NCBI GenBank assembly: GCA_017938645.1
Contig: JAGBBE010000148.1
Coordinates: forward strand, 1 to 13,611
Source: Clostridia bacterium
GTDB lineage: Bacteria > Bacillota_A > Clostridia > Christensenellales > Aristaeellaceae
Length of the DNA stretch: 13,611 nt
Direction: 5' to 3'
In this document: piece by piece, positions 1 to 5,860 of the stretch
How the letters are laid out: every line of letters begins with the position of its first letter
Position numbering within the stretch: the first letter of the stretch is position 1
Position numbers and translations under genes: made by a program
The notes under the pieces: generated by a model
The model's input: only the letters and a program-made list of their open reading frames with translations
The model's database searches: none
Told to the model about the DNA's origin: nothing

Positions 1-633
1 CATGAACACGTCGTTCCAGATCTCCAGATAACGGCCGCAGGAACAGGCGGGAGAGCAGTCGGGGCCGCAGGGCTCCTTGTCGGTGATGAAGAACATCTCG
101 GTGTCCGGGCCGCAGGGACCGGTCAGGCCGGCGGGGCCCCACCAGTTGTTTTCCTTGGGCAGGAAGAAGATGTGATCGTCGTCTACGCCGCAGTCACGCC
201 ACAGCTGGGCGCTCTCTTCGTCGCGGGGGCAGTCCTCGTCGCCGGCAAACACGGAGAAGGCCAGACGCTCCTTGGGCAGGCCGAGGTAGTCAGGGCTGGT
301 GAGGAACTCCCAGCTCCACGGAATCATTTCCTTCTTGAAATAATCGCCCAGAGACCAGTTGCCCAGCATCTGGAAGAAGGTCAGGTGGCTGAAGTCGCCC
401 ACGTCCTCGATGTCGCCGGTGCGGATACACTTCTGCACGTCGGTCAGACGGGTGCCGGAGGGATGCTTTTCGCCCATGAGGTAGGGAACCAGGGGATGCA
501 TGCCGGCGGTGGTGAACAGCACGGTGGGATCGTTCTCGGGAATGACGGACGCGCTGGAAATGACGGCGTGGCCGTGATCCTCGAAGAACTTCAGGAACAG
601 CGAGCGCAGCTCATTGGAGGTATAGCTCTTCAT
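1..633 (-). CDS. alaS: Alanine--tRNA ligase (alanyl-tRNA synthetase), N-terminal part; 3' end outside window
   Basis: Charges tRNA-Ala with alanine in the cytoplasm. The 211 visible residues start [20 protein letters not shown] and carry the class II AlaS catalytic core. Seen: the motif 1 helix region ([14 protein letters not shown]), the [13 protein letters not shown] block (residues 40-52), motif 2 (VQKCIRTG at 66-73, then [18 protein letters not shown] at 83-100), the [14 protein letters not shown] block (165-179) and [10 protein letters not shown] (202-211). Motif 3 and any editing domain lie past the window edge. The wording of these blocks ([47 protein letters not shown]) differs from E. 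coli AlaS and matches, from memory, the shorter AlaS type found in some Clostridia and candidate-phyla bacteria. A Cys cluster C189-x3-C193-x3-C197-x-C199 sits just before the EIWN block. The start is fixed by an AGGAGAG ribosome site. Family certain; the short subtype is inferred. Confidence 0.95.
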   Translation of the reverse strand, partial: MKSYTSNELRSLFLKFFEDHGHAVISSASVIPENDPTVLFTTAGMHPLVPYLMGEKHPSGTRLTDVQKCIRTGDIEDVGDFSHLTFFQMLGNWSLGDYFKKEMIPWSWEFLTSPDYLGLPKERLAFSVFAGDEDCPRDEESAQLWRDCGVDDDHIFFLPKENNWWGPAGLTGPCGPDTEMFFITDKEPCGPDCSPACSCGRYLEIWNDVFM

Positions 634-677
634 AATGGGGTCTCTCCTTCGCATTTCTGCATTGAATGGTTATCAAG

Positions 678-690
678 CCGCCTGAGGCGG
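678..690 (-). other. Small hairpin in alaS leader
   Basis: CCGCC TGA GGCGG is a 5-bp perfect stem with a 3-nt loop, located in the 5' leader of alaS between promoter and ribosome site. There is no T tract behind it, so it is not a terminator. The leader is too short for a T-box. It may stabilise the mRNA end or be a decayed copy of a small palindromic repeat like those at 12352-12446. Confidence 0.4.
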
Positions 691-710
691 ATATATACGC
701 ATACTCGGTT

Positions 711-740
711 ATTATAGTAGAAACAGGGGCTGGGTGTCAA
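711..740 (-). promoter_or_regulatory. alaS promoter (TTGACA - 18 bp - TATAAT)
   Basis: Read on the minus strand, a consensus -35 TTGACA lies at 740-735 and a consensus -10 TATAAT at 716-711, separated by 18 bp. Transcription should start near 704-705, giving a leader of about 70 nt before the alaS ATG at 633. This is one of the best promoter matches in the window. Confidence 0.8.
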
Positions 741-762
741 TGAAAAAGTCCTGTTTTTCGCT

Positions 763-790
763 TTGCAAAAGAAAAACGCTGCTGTATAAT
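763..790 (+). promoter_or_regulatory. Promoter of the glycoside hydrolase gene (TTGCAA - 16 bp - TATAAT)
   Basis: The -35-like TTGCAA is at 763-768 and the perfect -10 TATAAT at 785-790, spacing 16 bp. It lies back to back with the alaS promoter (711-740), so the two genes are divergently transcribed. Transcription would begin near 797, leaving about 63 nt of leader before the ATG at 860. It also rules out the longer reading frame beginning at 734, which would start upstream of the promoter. Confidence 0.7.
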
Positions 791-847
791 GAATGCAGCC
801 GAAAGGGGAAAATGCACAGGAAACAGGTTCTTCTATCTGGAAATGGT

Positions 848-852
848 GGAGG
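848..852 (+). promoter_or_regulatory. Ribosome binding site deciding the glycoside hydrolase start
   Basis: GGAGG with 7 nt to the ATG at 860. It selects this start over the longer frame that opens at 734 or the ATG at 812. Confidence 0.7.
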
Positions 853-859
853 TATATAT

Positions 860-2434
860 ATGAATCAGCTTTCGATTACCCGTCCGATGTGGCCTGCGGT
901 GTTTGGCGGCGTGGGCTTTCACAACAGCGAAATCTCCACATACCGGCTGATGGAACGGCGTCATTTTGACGAGCTCGTGTGCAAGTGCTACCGCGAGATC
1001 AGCCCCGGCTTCATGCGCTGCTTTGCGGGCTATGACGACTGGACAAAGGAAGCCATGGATGACTTTGCCGACTGCTATGAGAAGATGCAGAAGTGGACGG
1101 ATACGCCCATGTATCTGGCAGCCGGGCGCGGCAAGCTGCATTTTTCCGAAGAAGAAATGGAAACGTACTGCGAAAACGTGGCTGACCGTCTGGAATACCT
1201 GATCAAAGAGCGCGATGTGAAGCATCTGGCATACTATTGCTTTTCCAATGAAATGTGTCAGGTTTCGTGGGGCAAGCTGCTCACGAATCTTCCTTTATTT
1301 AAGCGCTACCACGAAATGCTCTTCCGCGCTTTCCAGAACCGCGGACTGCGCGTAGGGCTGCTGGCCACCGACGCCTCAATGGACTGGTCGAGCATCGACT
1401 GGGCCATTGAAAACATGGATCAGATCACAAAGGACTACTGCGGCCATTATTACGAGCGTGAGTATGCGCTGGATGATCTCAGCTTCTATCAGAGCTGGTA
1501 CGAGCGCTGCCGCGAATACGTCCAAAAGGCTGTAAAAAAGGAAAAGCGCTTTATCCTCGGTGAATATGGTCTGACCACCGGCGGCAATCTGGTGCACTAT
1601 GACGGCGCAATCAGCGATGTGAGCACGCATCTGTATAACGGTGAAACGGCGTACAGCTGTCTGAAGCATGCCGAAATGATCGTTGGAGCCGTCAATGCGG
1701 GTGTGTATGCGCTGGCGCACTGGACGTTCGTGGATTACCCGGACCCCATGTGCGGACCCAGTTTCCGCGATGAGTACTCCGCCAAGTGGACGTCCTATGA
1801 GCCCTTCGGCGGGGGACGCTTCACCATAGGCTACAACAAATGGGGTCTGCTCAAATGGGAGGAGGACGGCGATCATTCGCCGCGCGAGCACTACTGGTGC
1901 GTGGGCATGATCGCCAAATACCTCAAACGCAACAGCCGTGTGCTGCATGTGGAGAGCGAAAATCCGTTCATCCGCGCCTGCGCGGTGCAGAACCGCGACA
2001 AGAGCGTGTCGGCGGTCATCGTCAACCGCAGCAAGGCAGCAGAATCGCTTACGATTCAGCTGCCGGTTCTGCCTGGCAAACCTTTCCGTCTGTATGAATA
2101 CGACACTCACAATCCGCCTAACAACGTCTTTGGCGACCTGACAGCGCCAGTGGAAGTGATCCCGGCGGACAATGTGACAGTCACGCTCAAGGCCGAAAGC
2201 ATTTATGTGCTGACCAACGACTACCTCATCAAAACTGCGCCGGTTGAAGCTGAGATCACCGGTCTTGAGGACGGCGTGCTTTGCTGGAGGGCTGTGGAGG
2301 ATCCCAACCACTGCTACTACCGCGTGTTTGGAGAGGATGGAAAGCAGATCGCCTCCACCATTGCGCTGGAATGCGATGTCCGAATGAGCGGTGCGTACCG
2401 CGTACTGTCGGTGGACACAAGCGGGAATCTATGA
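860..2434 (+). CDS. Putative clan GH-A glycoside hydrolase (TIM barrel plus C-terminal beta domains)
   Basis: A 524-residue protein that reads as a (beta/alpha)8 glycosidase. The segment AYYCFSNEMCQ holds an Asn-Glu pair (N130-E131), the usual acid/base signature at the end of strand 4 in clan GH-A. FILGEYG supplies a candidate nucleophile E235 at strand 7. Aromatic-rich stretches (HWTFVDYPDP, HYWCVGMIAKYLKRNS) fit the barrel end. Residues from about 370 look like an all-beta sandwich, and the last 70 (AEITGLEDGVLCWRAVED ... YRVLSVDTSGNL) resemble a fibronectin III-like unit. There is no signal peptide, so it probably acts inside the cell on imported oligosaccharides. The ATG at 860 is chosen because GGAGG at 848-852 precedes it by 7 nt; an in-frame ATG at 812 has only a poorly spaced site. 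Exact GH family and substrate cannot be told from sequence alone. Confidence 0.75.
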   Translation: MNQLSITRPMWPAVFGGVGFHNSEISTYRLMERRHFDELVCKCYREISPGFMRCFAGYDDWTKEAMDDFADCYEKMQKWTDTPMYLAAGRGKLHFSEEEMETYCENVADRLEYLIKERDVKHLAYYCFSNEMCQVSWGKLLTNLPLFKRYHEMLFRAFQNRGLRVGLLATDASMDWSSIDWAIENMDQITKDYCGHYYEREYALDDLSFYQSWYERCREYVQKAVKKEKRFILGEYGLTTGGNLVHYDGAISDVSTHLYNGETAYSCLKHAEMIVGAVNAGVYALAHWTFVDYPDPMCGPSFRDEYSAKWTSYEPFGGGRFTIGYNKWGLLKWEEDGDHSPREHYWCVGMIAKYLKRNSRVLHVESENPFIRACAVQNRDKSVSAVIVNRSKAAESLTIQLPVLPGKPFRLYEYDTHNPPNNVFGDLTAPVEVIPADNVTVTLKAESIYVLTNDYLIKTAPVEAEITGLEDGVLCWRAVEDPNHCYYRVFGEDGKQIASTIALECDVRMSGAYRVLSVDTSGNL

Positions 2435-2491
2435 AGCGAACGGTTGATTTACAGGAGTTTTAGAAGAGTTTTTGGAAAGCGGCAAATAAGG

Positions 2492-2520
2492 TTGAATCCA
2501 CTCGAATCCTCTGCTATAAT
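2492..2520 (+). promoter_or_regulatory. Promoter of the SLC1-type transporter (TTGAAT - 17 bp - TATAAT)
   Basis: The -35 TTGAAT (2492-2497) and perfect -10 TATAAT (2515-2520) are 17 bp apart, about 40 bp before the ATG at 2562. No convincing terminator is visible between the hydrolase stop (2434) and this promoter, so some read-through is possible. Confidence 0.75.
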
Positions 2521-2543
2521 GGCGAAGATTTAGGCAATTTTAC

Positions 2544-2549
2544 GGGAGG
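2544..2549 (+). promoter_or_regulatory. Ribosome binding site deciding the transporter start
   Basis: GGGAGG directly abuts an in-frame ATG at 2550, which leaves no spacer, and lies 12 nt before the ATG at 2562. The second ATG (MKNKSNRL) is therefore the likelier start, although 12 nt is on the long side. Confidence 0.6.
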
Positions 2550-2561
2550 ATGACTCGGGTT

Positions 2562-3893
2562 ATGAAAAACAAAAGCAATCGTCTGGCTGTTAAAATGCTG
2601 ATCGCCATGATAGCGGGCATCGGCGCAGGTCTGATCTTCATGGCCATCCGTGAAGCGCTGGGCGCTGATTCTGCTGTCTGGATGACGATCAACAACCTGC
2701 TGTTCCAGGATATCACCGCCGCAGGCGCTGAGAGCGCAATCGGCCTGTTCTATATCGGCGGTCAGCTGTTTGTCAAGAGCCTGCAGCTGGTAATCGTACC
2801 GATGGTATTTACCTCTATCGTGCTGGCGATCGGCACCATTAACGATGCCTCCGCGCTGGGCCGCGTGTCCCTGAAAACTCTGGGATGGTTTCTGTGCACC
2901 AGCCTGATCGCACTGGTGATGGCTGGCACCATCGGCCTGATCTGCTATAATGCCGGCGCGTTCAACATTGTGCTGGAAGGCCTTTCCGCCGCCAAGGGAT
3001 CCACCGGCTCCAACCCGCTCAACGTCATCCTGAACATCGTTCCTTCCAATATCGGCGCCGCCTTCCATGTCAATACCGGCGTGCTGAGCGTCATCTTCCT
3101 GGCCGTGGTTGTGGGGCTTGGCCTCAACAAGCTGGGCAAGGGAAAGGAAAGCACCCTGCACAGCCTTTGTCAGGAGGTCAGCGACATCATCGTGACCTTC
3201 CTCAACTTTGTGGTTGACAAGTTCGGCCCTGTGGCGGTCTTCATGCTGCTCAGCCGTACCTTTGCCACCTATGGCATCAACTACCTGCGTCCCGCCGCCG
3301 CTTATGTGGTGCTCACGGTTGTTCTGATGCTGGTGTATCTGTTCGTTGGTTATCCTGTGCTGATCGCCCTGACCACCAAGCTCAACCCTATCATCTACAT
3401 CAAGAAGATCTTCAAGGTGATTGTGTTTGGCTTCTCCACCTCCTCCAGCGCCGCCACCCTGCCTCTGAACGTGGAAACCAACACCAAGGAGCTGGGTGTG
3501 GATAACCAGATTGCTTCCTTCGTGCTGCCTCTGGGCATGACCATCAACATGGACGGCACCGCCATCATGCAGGTGGTGGCTACCCTGTTCCTGGCGGGCG
3601 TGGGCGGCTATGAAGTGAGCGTCGGCTCTCTGATCCTGATCATGATCCTGGCCCTCATCGCCAGCATCGGCACCCCCGCTGCTCCCGGTGCAGGCGCTGT
3701 GATTCTGTTCACCATTCTCTCCGGCGTAGGCTTCACCGGCGAAGCCGCCATGATGGGCTATGCGCTGATTCTGGCCATCAACCGTCCTATCGAAATGCTT
3801 GTTACCAGCCTCAACTGCGTGGGCGACTCCGTGGCTGCCATGACGGTTGCCAAGAGCGAGGGCAAGCTGGACGAGAGCGTTTACAACGGCTAA
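2562..3893 (+). CDS. Dicarboxylate/amino acid:cation symporter (DAACS, SLC1/GltP-like family)
   Basis: A 443-residue polytopic membrane protein of the GltPh fold: cation-coupled uptake of an amino acid or dicarboxylate across the cytoplasmic membrane. Hallmarks in order: the Ser-rich tip of hairpin 1 (STSSSAATLP, 292-301), the TM7 ion-binding motif NMDGT (329-333), the hairpin 2 tip SIGTPAAPGAG (368-378), and TM8 ending NCVGD (418-422) followed by VAKSEGKLD. Aligned without gaps to GltPh, N418 matches N401 and D422 matches D405. E411 replaces D394, V414 replaces the substrate carboxylate-binding R397, and N407 replaces D390. Loss of that Arg argues against glutamate/aspartate and towards a neutral substrate, by family knowledge. 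It has its own promoter and terminator, so it is a single-gene unit. Length is typical for the family. Confidence 0.93.
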   Translation: MKNKSNRLAVKMLIAMIAGIGAGLIFMAIREALGADSAVWMTINNLLFQDITAAGAESAIGLFYIGGQLFVKSLQLVIVPMVFTSIVLAIGTINDASALGRVSLKTLGWFLCTSLIALVMAGTIGLICYNAGAFNIVLEGLSAAKGSTGSNPLNVILNIVPSNIGAAFHVNTGVLSVIFLAVVVGLGLNKLGKGKESTLHSLCQEVSDIIVTFLNFVVDKFGPVAVFMLLSRTFATYGINYLRPAAAYVVLTVVLMLVYLFVGYPVLIALTTKLNPIIYIKKIFKVIVFGFSTSSSAATLPLNVETNTKELGVDNQIASFVLPLGMTINMDGTAIMQVVATLFLAGVGGYEVSVGSLILIMILALIASIGTPAAPGAGAVILFTILSGVGFTGEAAMMGYALILAINRPIEMLVTSLNCVGDSVAAMTVAKSEGKLDESVYNG

Positions 3894-3905
3894 AGAATGA
3901 TTCAA

Positions 3906-3942
3906 AGGAAGCGCCGGACACTGACCGGCGCTTCCTGCTTTT
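3906..3942 (+). terminator. Rho-independent terminator after the transporter gene
   Basis: A 12-bp perfect stem (AGGAAGCGCCGG at 3906-3917 with CCGGCGCTTCCT at 3925-3936), 7-nt loop ACACTGA, then GCTTTT. It ends just before the ribosome site of the next gene. Confidence 0.88.
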
Positions 3943-3959
3943 GAAAGGTTTTGATAGTT

Positions 3960-4580
3960 ATGCTCCGCAAGCTCTTCAGGGATATTTCGCCTCTGGCCTG
4001 TGCCGTGGTGGTGTTCAGCAGCGTATTTCAGGCGTTCGGCATCTATCATGTGCATGCCGTTTCCGGCGTTACGGAAGGCGGCGTGCTGGGCGCGACGCTG
4101 CTTTTGCAGCACTGGTTCGACATTTCACCGGCGGTCAGCAGCTTTGTCTTCAACGTTATTCTCTATGCCATCGGCTGGAAGACCCTTGGGCGCACGTTTC
4201 TGATCTATTCCGCCGTGGCGACGCTGACTTATTCTGCTGCCTACGGCGTCATCGAGCAGTTTCCTCCGCTGTGGCCGGAATTGTACCATATGCCGCTGGC
4301 AGCCGCGCTTTTGGGTGCGGTCTTTATCGGCATAGGCGCGGGACTGTGCGTGCGCGCAGGCGGCGCCACCTGCGGGGATGATGCGCTGGCCATGAGCCTT
4401 GTGCGGATTCTGAATATCAAAATCGAGCGGATCTACCTCGTCAGCGATATGACGGTGCTGCTGCTTTCGCTGAGCTATATTCCGTTCAGACGCATCGCCT
4501 ATTCGCTGCTTACGGTGATTCTCTCCGGGCAGATCATCGGGCTGGTGCAGAGGATTCCCTTCAAAAAAGCGACGGATTGA
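3960..4580 (+). CDS. YitT-family (DUF161-like) integral membrane protein
   Basis: A 206-residue hydrophobic protein with about five to six membrane segments (roughly 10-30, 62-75, 81-100, 112-131, 158-173, 180-197). The block GGATCGDDALA (134-144) corresponds to the GGSTGGTD-type motif of the YitT family, and NVILYAIGWKTLGRTF (65-80) fits the NxxLxxxGxxxxGxxF pattern after the second helix. The C-terminal DUF2179 domain of full-length YitT proteins (about 280 residues) is absent. Molecular function is unknown; the family is sometimes proposed to be a transporter. ATG 3960 is preferred over the in-frame TTG at 3951 because AAAGG at 3944-3948 is 11 nt upstream of the ATG but only 2 nt from the TTG. 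It follows the transporter terminator by 17 nt, and no separate promoter is evident, so expression may rely on read-through. Confidence 0.85.
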   Translation: MLRKLFRDISPLACAVVVFSSVFQAFGIYHVHAVSGVTEGGVLGATLLLQHWFDISPAVSSFVFNVILYAIGWKTLGRTFLIYSAVATLTYSAAYGVIEQFPPLWPELYHMPLAAALLGAVFIGIGAGLCVRAGGATCGDDALAMSLVRILNIKIERIYLVSDMTVLLLSLSYIPFRRIAYSLLTVILSGQIIGLVQRIPFKKATD

Positions 4581-4594
4581 TTCCGCCGCTTTTT
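4564..4594. terminator. Bidirectional terminator between the convergent YitT and DUF4317 genes
   Basis: AAAAAGCGACGGA pairs with TCCGCCGCTTTTT around a 5-nt loop (4577-4581), with one A-C mismatch at 4572/4586. A and T tracts flank both sides, so it can work on either strand. It overlaps the stop codon of the YitT gene and lies 2 bp past the stop of DUF4317. Confidence 0.85.
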
Positions 4595-4596
4595 CA

Positions 4597-5775
4597 TTAT
4601 GCGTTGAATTTCACGTTGACGCCGTTGACCTGCACATCGCCGTCGGCCAGCACCAGAATGTAGCACTTGCCGTCGATGACGCGGGTTTCGATGAGATCGC
4701 TGCGCTCCGGATCGACGCGGATGGATACGCTGGGCGTGTCGACCTTGAACTGCTTGGGCGTGACGAGATTCACAGCCGGAAGCTCTGCGTACGCGCCGAA
4801 GGTTTCGTCGTACTTTTCTTCAAACACGGCGGCGCGTTCCTCGCTGACGCCGCATTCCTCCAGCATCTGGCGCACTTCCTGCTTGCCGAGCTTGAGCGGT
4901 TCGGCGGTTTTGTCGGCCTTCTGCTCCTCGATCATGGTGCGCATGGTTTCGTGCACGGCCTGCATCACATCCATGCTGCACTCCTCGGCAAGGGACTCCT
5001 GCAGCACATTCTGAAAGACTTCGGTCTGCTCCTTGGCAGGCATGGGCTGCTCCTGCACGCCAAAGACGCTCTGCATGAAGCCTTCGTGCGGGTCGCCCGC
5101 GTCTCGGGTGTAGTACATGGCGCAGTAGATGTTGGCGCTGCGCTCCTCATAGGCCGGGAACATGAAGCCCATTTCAGGATTGCTCACCGCCCAGTCAGAC
5201 AGGCGCGCGTGAAAGCCGCTGTCCTCCACAAAGTAGGTCAGCGCCGGTTTGGTCTGCTTCACAGGACAGACGCAGCCCAGAATGTAGGAGAACACATCCG
5301 TGGAGCGTTCATTGTCCGCTTCGCCATTGGCATCCTTGTAGACGATGTCGTATCCGTCGTGCAGAAGAAGGATCAGGTAGTTGCTGGCGGTCTGCGCTTC
5401 ATTTACGGACTGCGCCTCAGCATTTCCGGCGGCGCGGATAGCGTCGATAGCACGCTCGTAGAAGGCGTTCACGGCCTCTTCATCGGTCAGACCGCTTTCG
5501 CGCATGTCTGAGAGAATTTTGTGCTCCGCGCCTTCCATGGCCTGTGCGGCGGTAAATTCAACCGTAAGCAGATTCTGTCCCTGTGTGCCAGAAAGCACTT
5601 TCTTGAACAGAGACATGTATTTTTCGTTTTCCTCCTGCGGCAGATGGTAAACGGGCTGGGCAAAGGTGGAGATCACCTGTCCGGTATGATCCACATAGCA
5701 GCCGCGGATGACGGTAGGGTAGCGTTTGTCAGGATTGAGCCTGCGCCGGATTTCGGCGATATCGCGCTGATTCAT
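4597..5775 (-). CDS. DUF4317 family protein, function unknown
   Basis: A 392-residue soluble protein with no signal peptide or membrane segment. The start MNQRDIAEIRRRLNPDK followed by RGCYVDHTGQVIS matches what I know of DUF4317, a conserved Clostridia-specific family without an assigned activity. Other visible blocks are ASNYLILLLHDGYDIVYK (about 131-148), SYILGCVCPVKQTKPAL (164-180), and a C-terminal beta-rich part (FKVDTPSVSIRVDPERSD ... GDVQVNGVNVKFNA). The start is fixed by GAGGTG at 5784-5789, 8 nt upstream. It has its own extended -10 promoter and ends against a bidirectional terminator, so it forms a single-gene unit. Nothing in the neighbours points to a function. Confidence 0.88.
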   Translation of the reverse strand: MNQRDIAEIRRRLNPDKRYPTVIRGCYVDHTGQVISTFAQPVYHLPQEENEKYMSLFKKVLSGTQGQNLLTVEFTAAQAMEGAEHKILSDMRESGLTDEEAVNAFYERAIDAIRAAGNAEAQSVNEAQTASNYLILLLHDGYDIVYKDANGEADNERSTDVFSYILGCVCPVKQTKPALTYFVEDSGFHARLSDWAVSNPEMGFMFPAYEERSANIYCAMYYTRDAGDPHEGFMQSVFGVQEQPMPAKEQTEVFQNVLQESLAEECSMDVMQAVHETMRTMIEEQKADKTAEPLKLGKQEVRQMLEECGVSEERAAVFEEKYDETFGAYAELPAVNLVTPKQFKVDTPSVSIRVDPERSDLIETRVIDGKCYILVLADGDVQVNGVNVKFNA

Positions 5776-5797
5776 CTGGTATTCACCTCGGGGAAAT

Positions 5798-5808
5798 ATT
5801 GTATCACA
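5798..5808 (-). promoter_or_regulatory. Extended -10 promoter of the DUF4317 gene
   Basis: On the minus strand the sequence reads TGA-TACAAT, an extended -10, at about 5806-5798, some 22 bp before the DUF4317 start codon. The -35 position (about 5821-5826, TGGCGA) is poor, which is common for extended -10 promoters. Confidence 0.55.
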
Positions 5809-5810
5809 GG

Positions 5811-5839
5811 TTGCGGTTTTTCGCCACGGGTGCTATGAT
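5811..5839 (+). promoter_or_regulatory. Promoter of the DUF6020/HD/amidohydrolase gene run (TTGCGG - 17 bp - TATGAT)
   Basis: TTGCGG (5811-5816) and TGC-TATGAT (5834-5839, with an extended -10 TGn) are 17 bp apart. The site interleaves with the minus-strand DUF4317 promoter, so two polymerases could not occupy both. Confidence 0.65.
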
Positions 5840-5860
5840 GATAAAAATACGGAATGTATT

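Noticed and set aside
634..704. T-box or other riboswitch in the alaS leader
   Set aside because: The predicted leader is about 70 nt with only a 5-bp hairpin and no terminator or T-box sequence; too short for a T-box.
172..717. 181-codon plus-strand frame over alaS
   Set aside because: Antisense to a certain alaS, no domain, and it runs through the alaS promoter.
734..859. Longer N-terminus for the glycoside hydrolase
   Set aside because: It would start upstream of the -10 box at 785-790 and lacks a ribosome site; the ATG at 860 has GGAGG at good spacing.
2514..4112. 532-codon open frame on the minus strand across the transporter gene
   Set aside because: It is antisense to a clear SLC1 gene. 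Its product is rich in His, Gln, Gly and Asp without recognisable domains, it crosses the terminator at 3906-3942, and it has no ribosome site. It results from the codon bias of the real gene.
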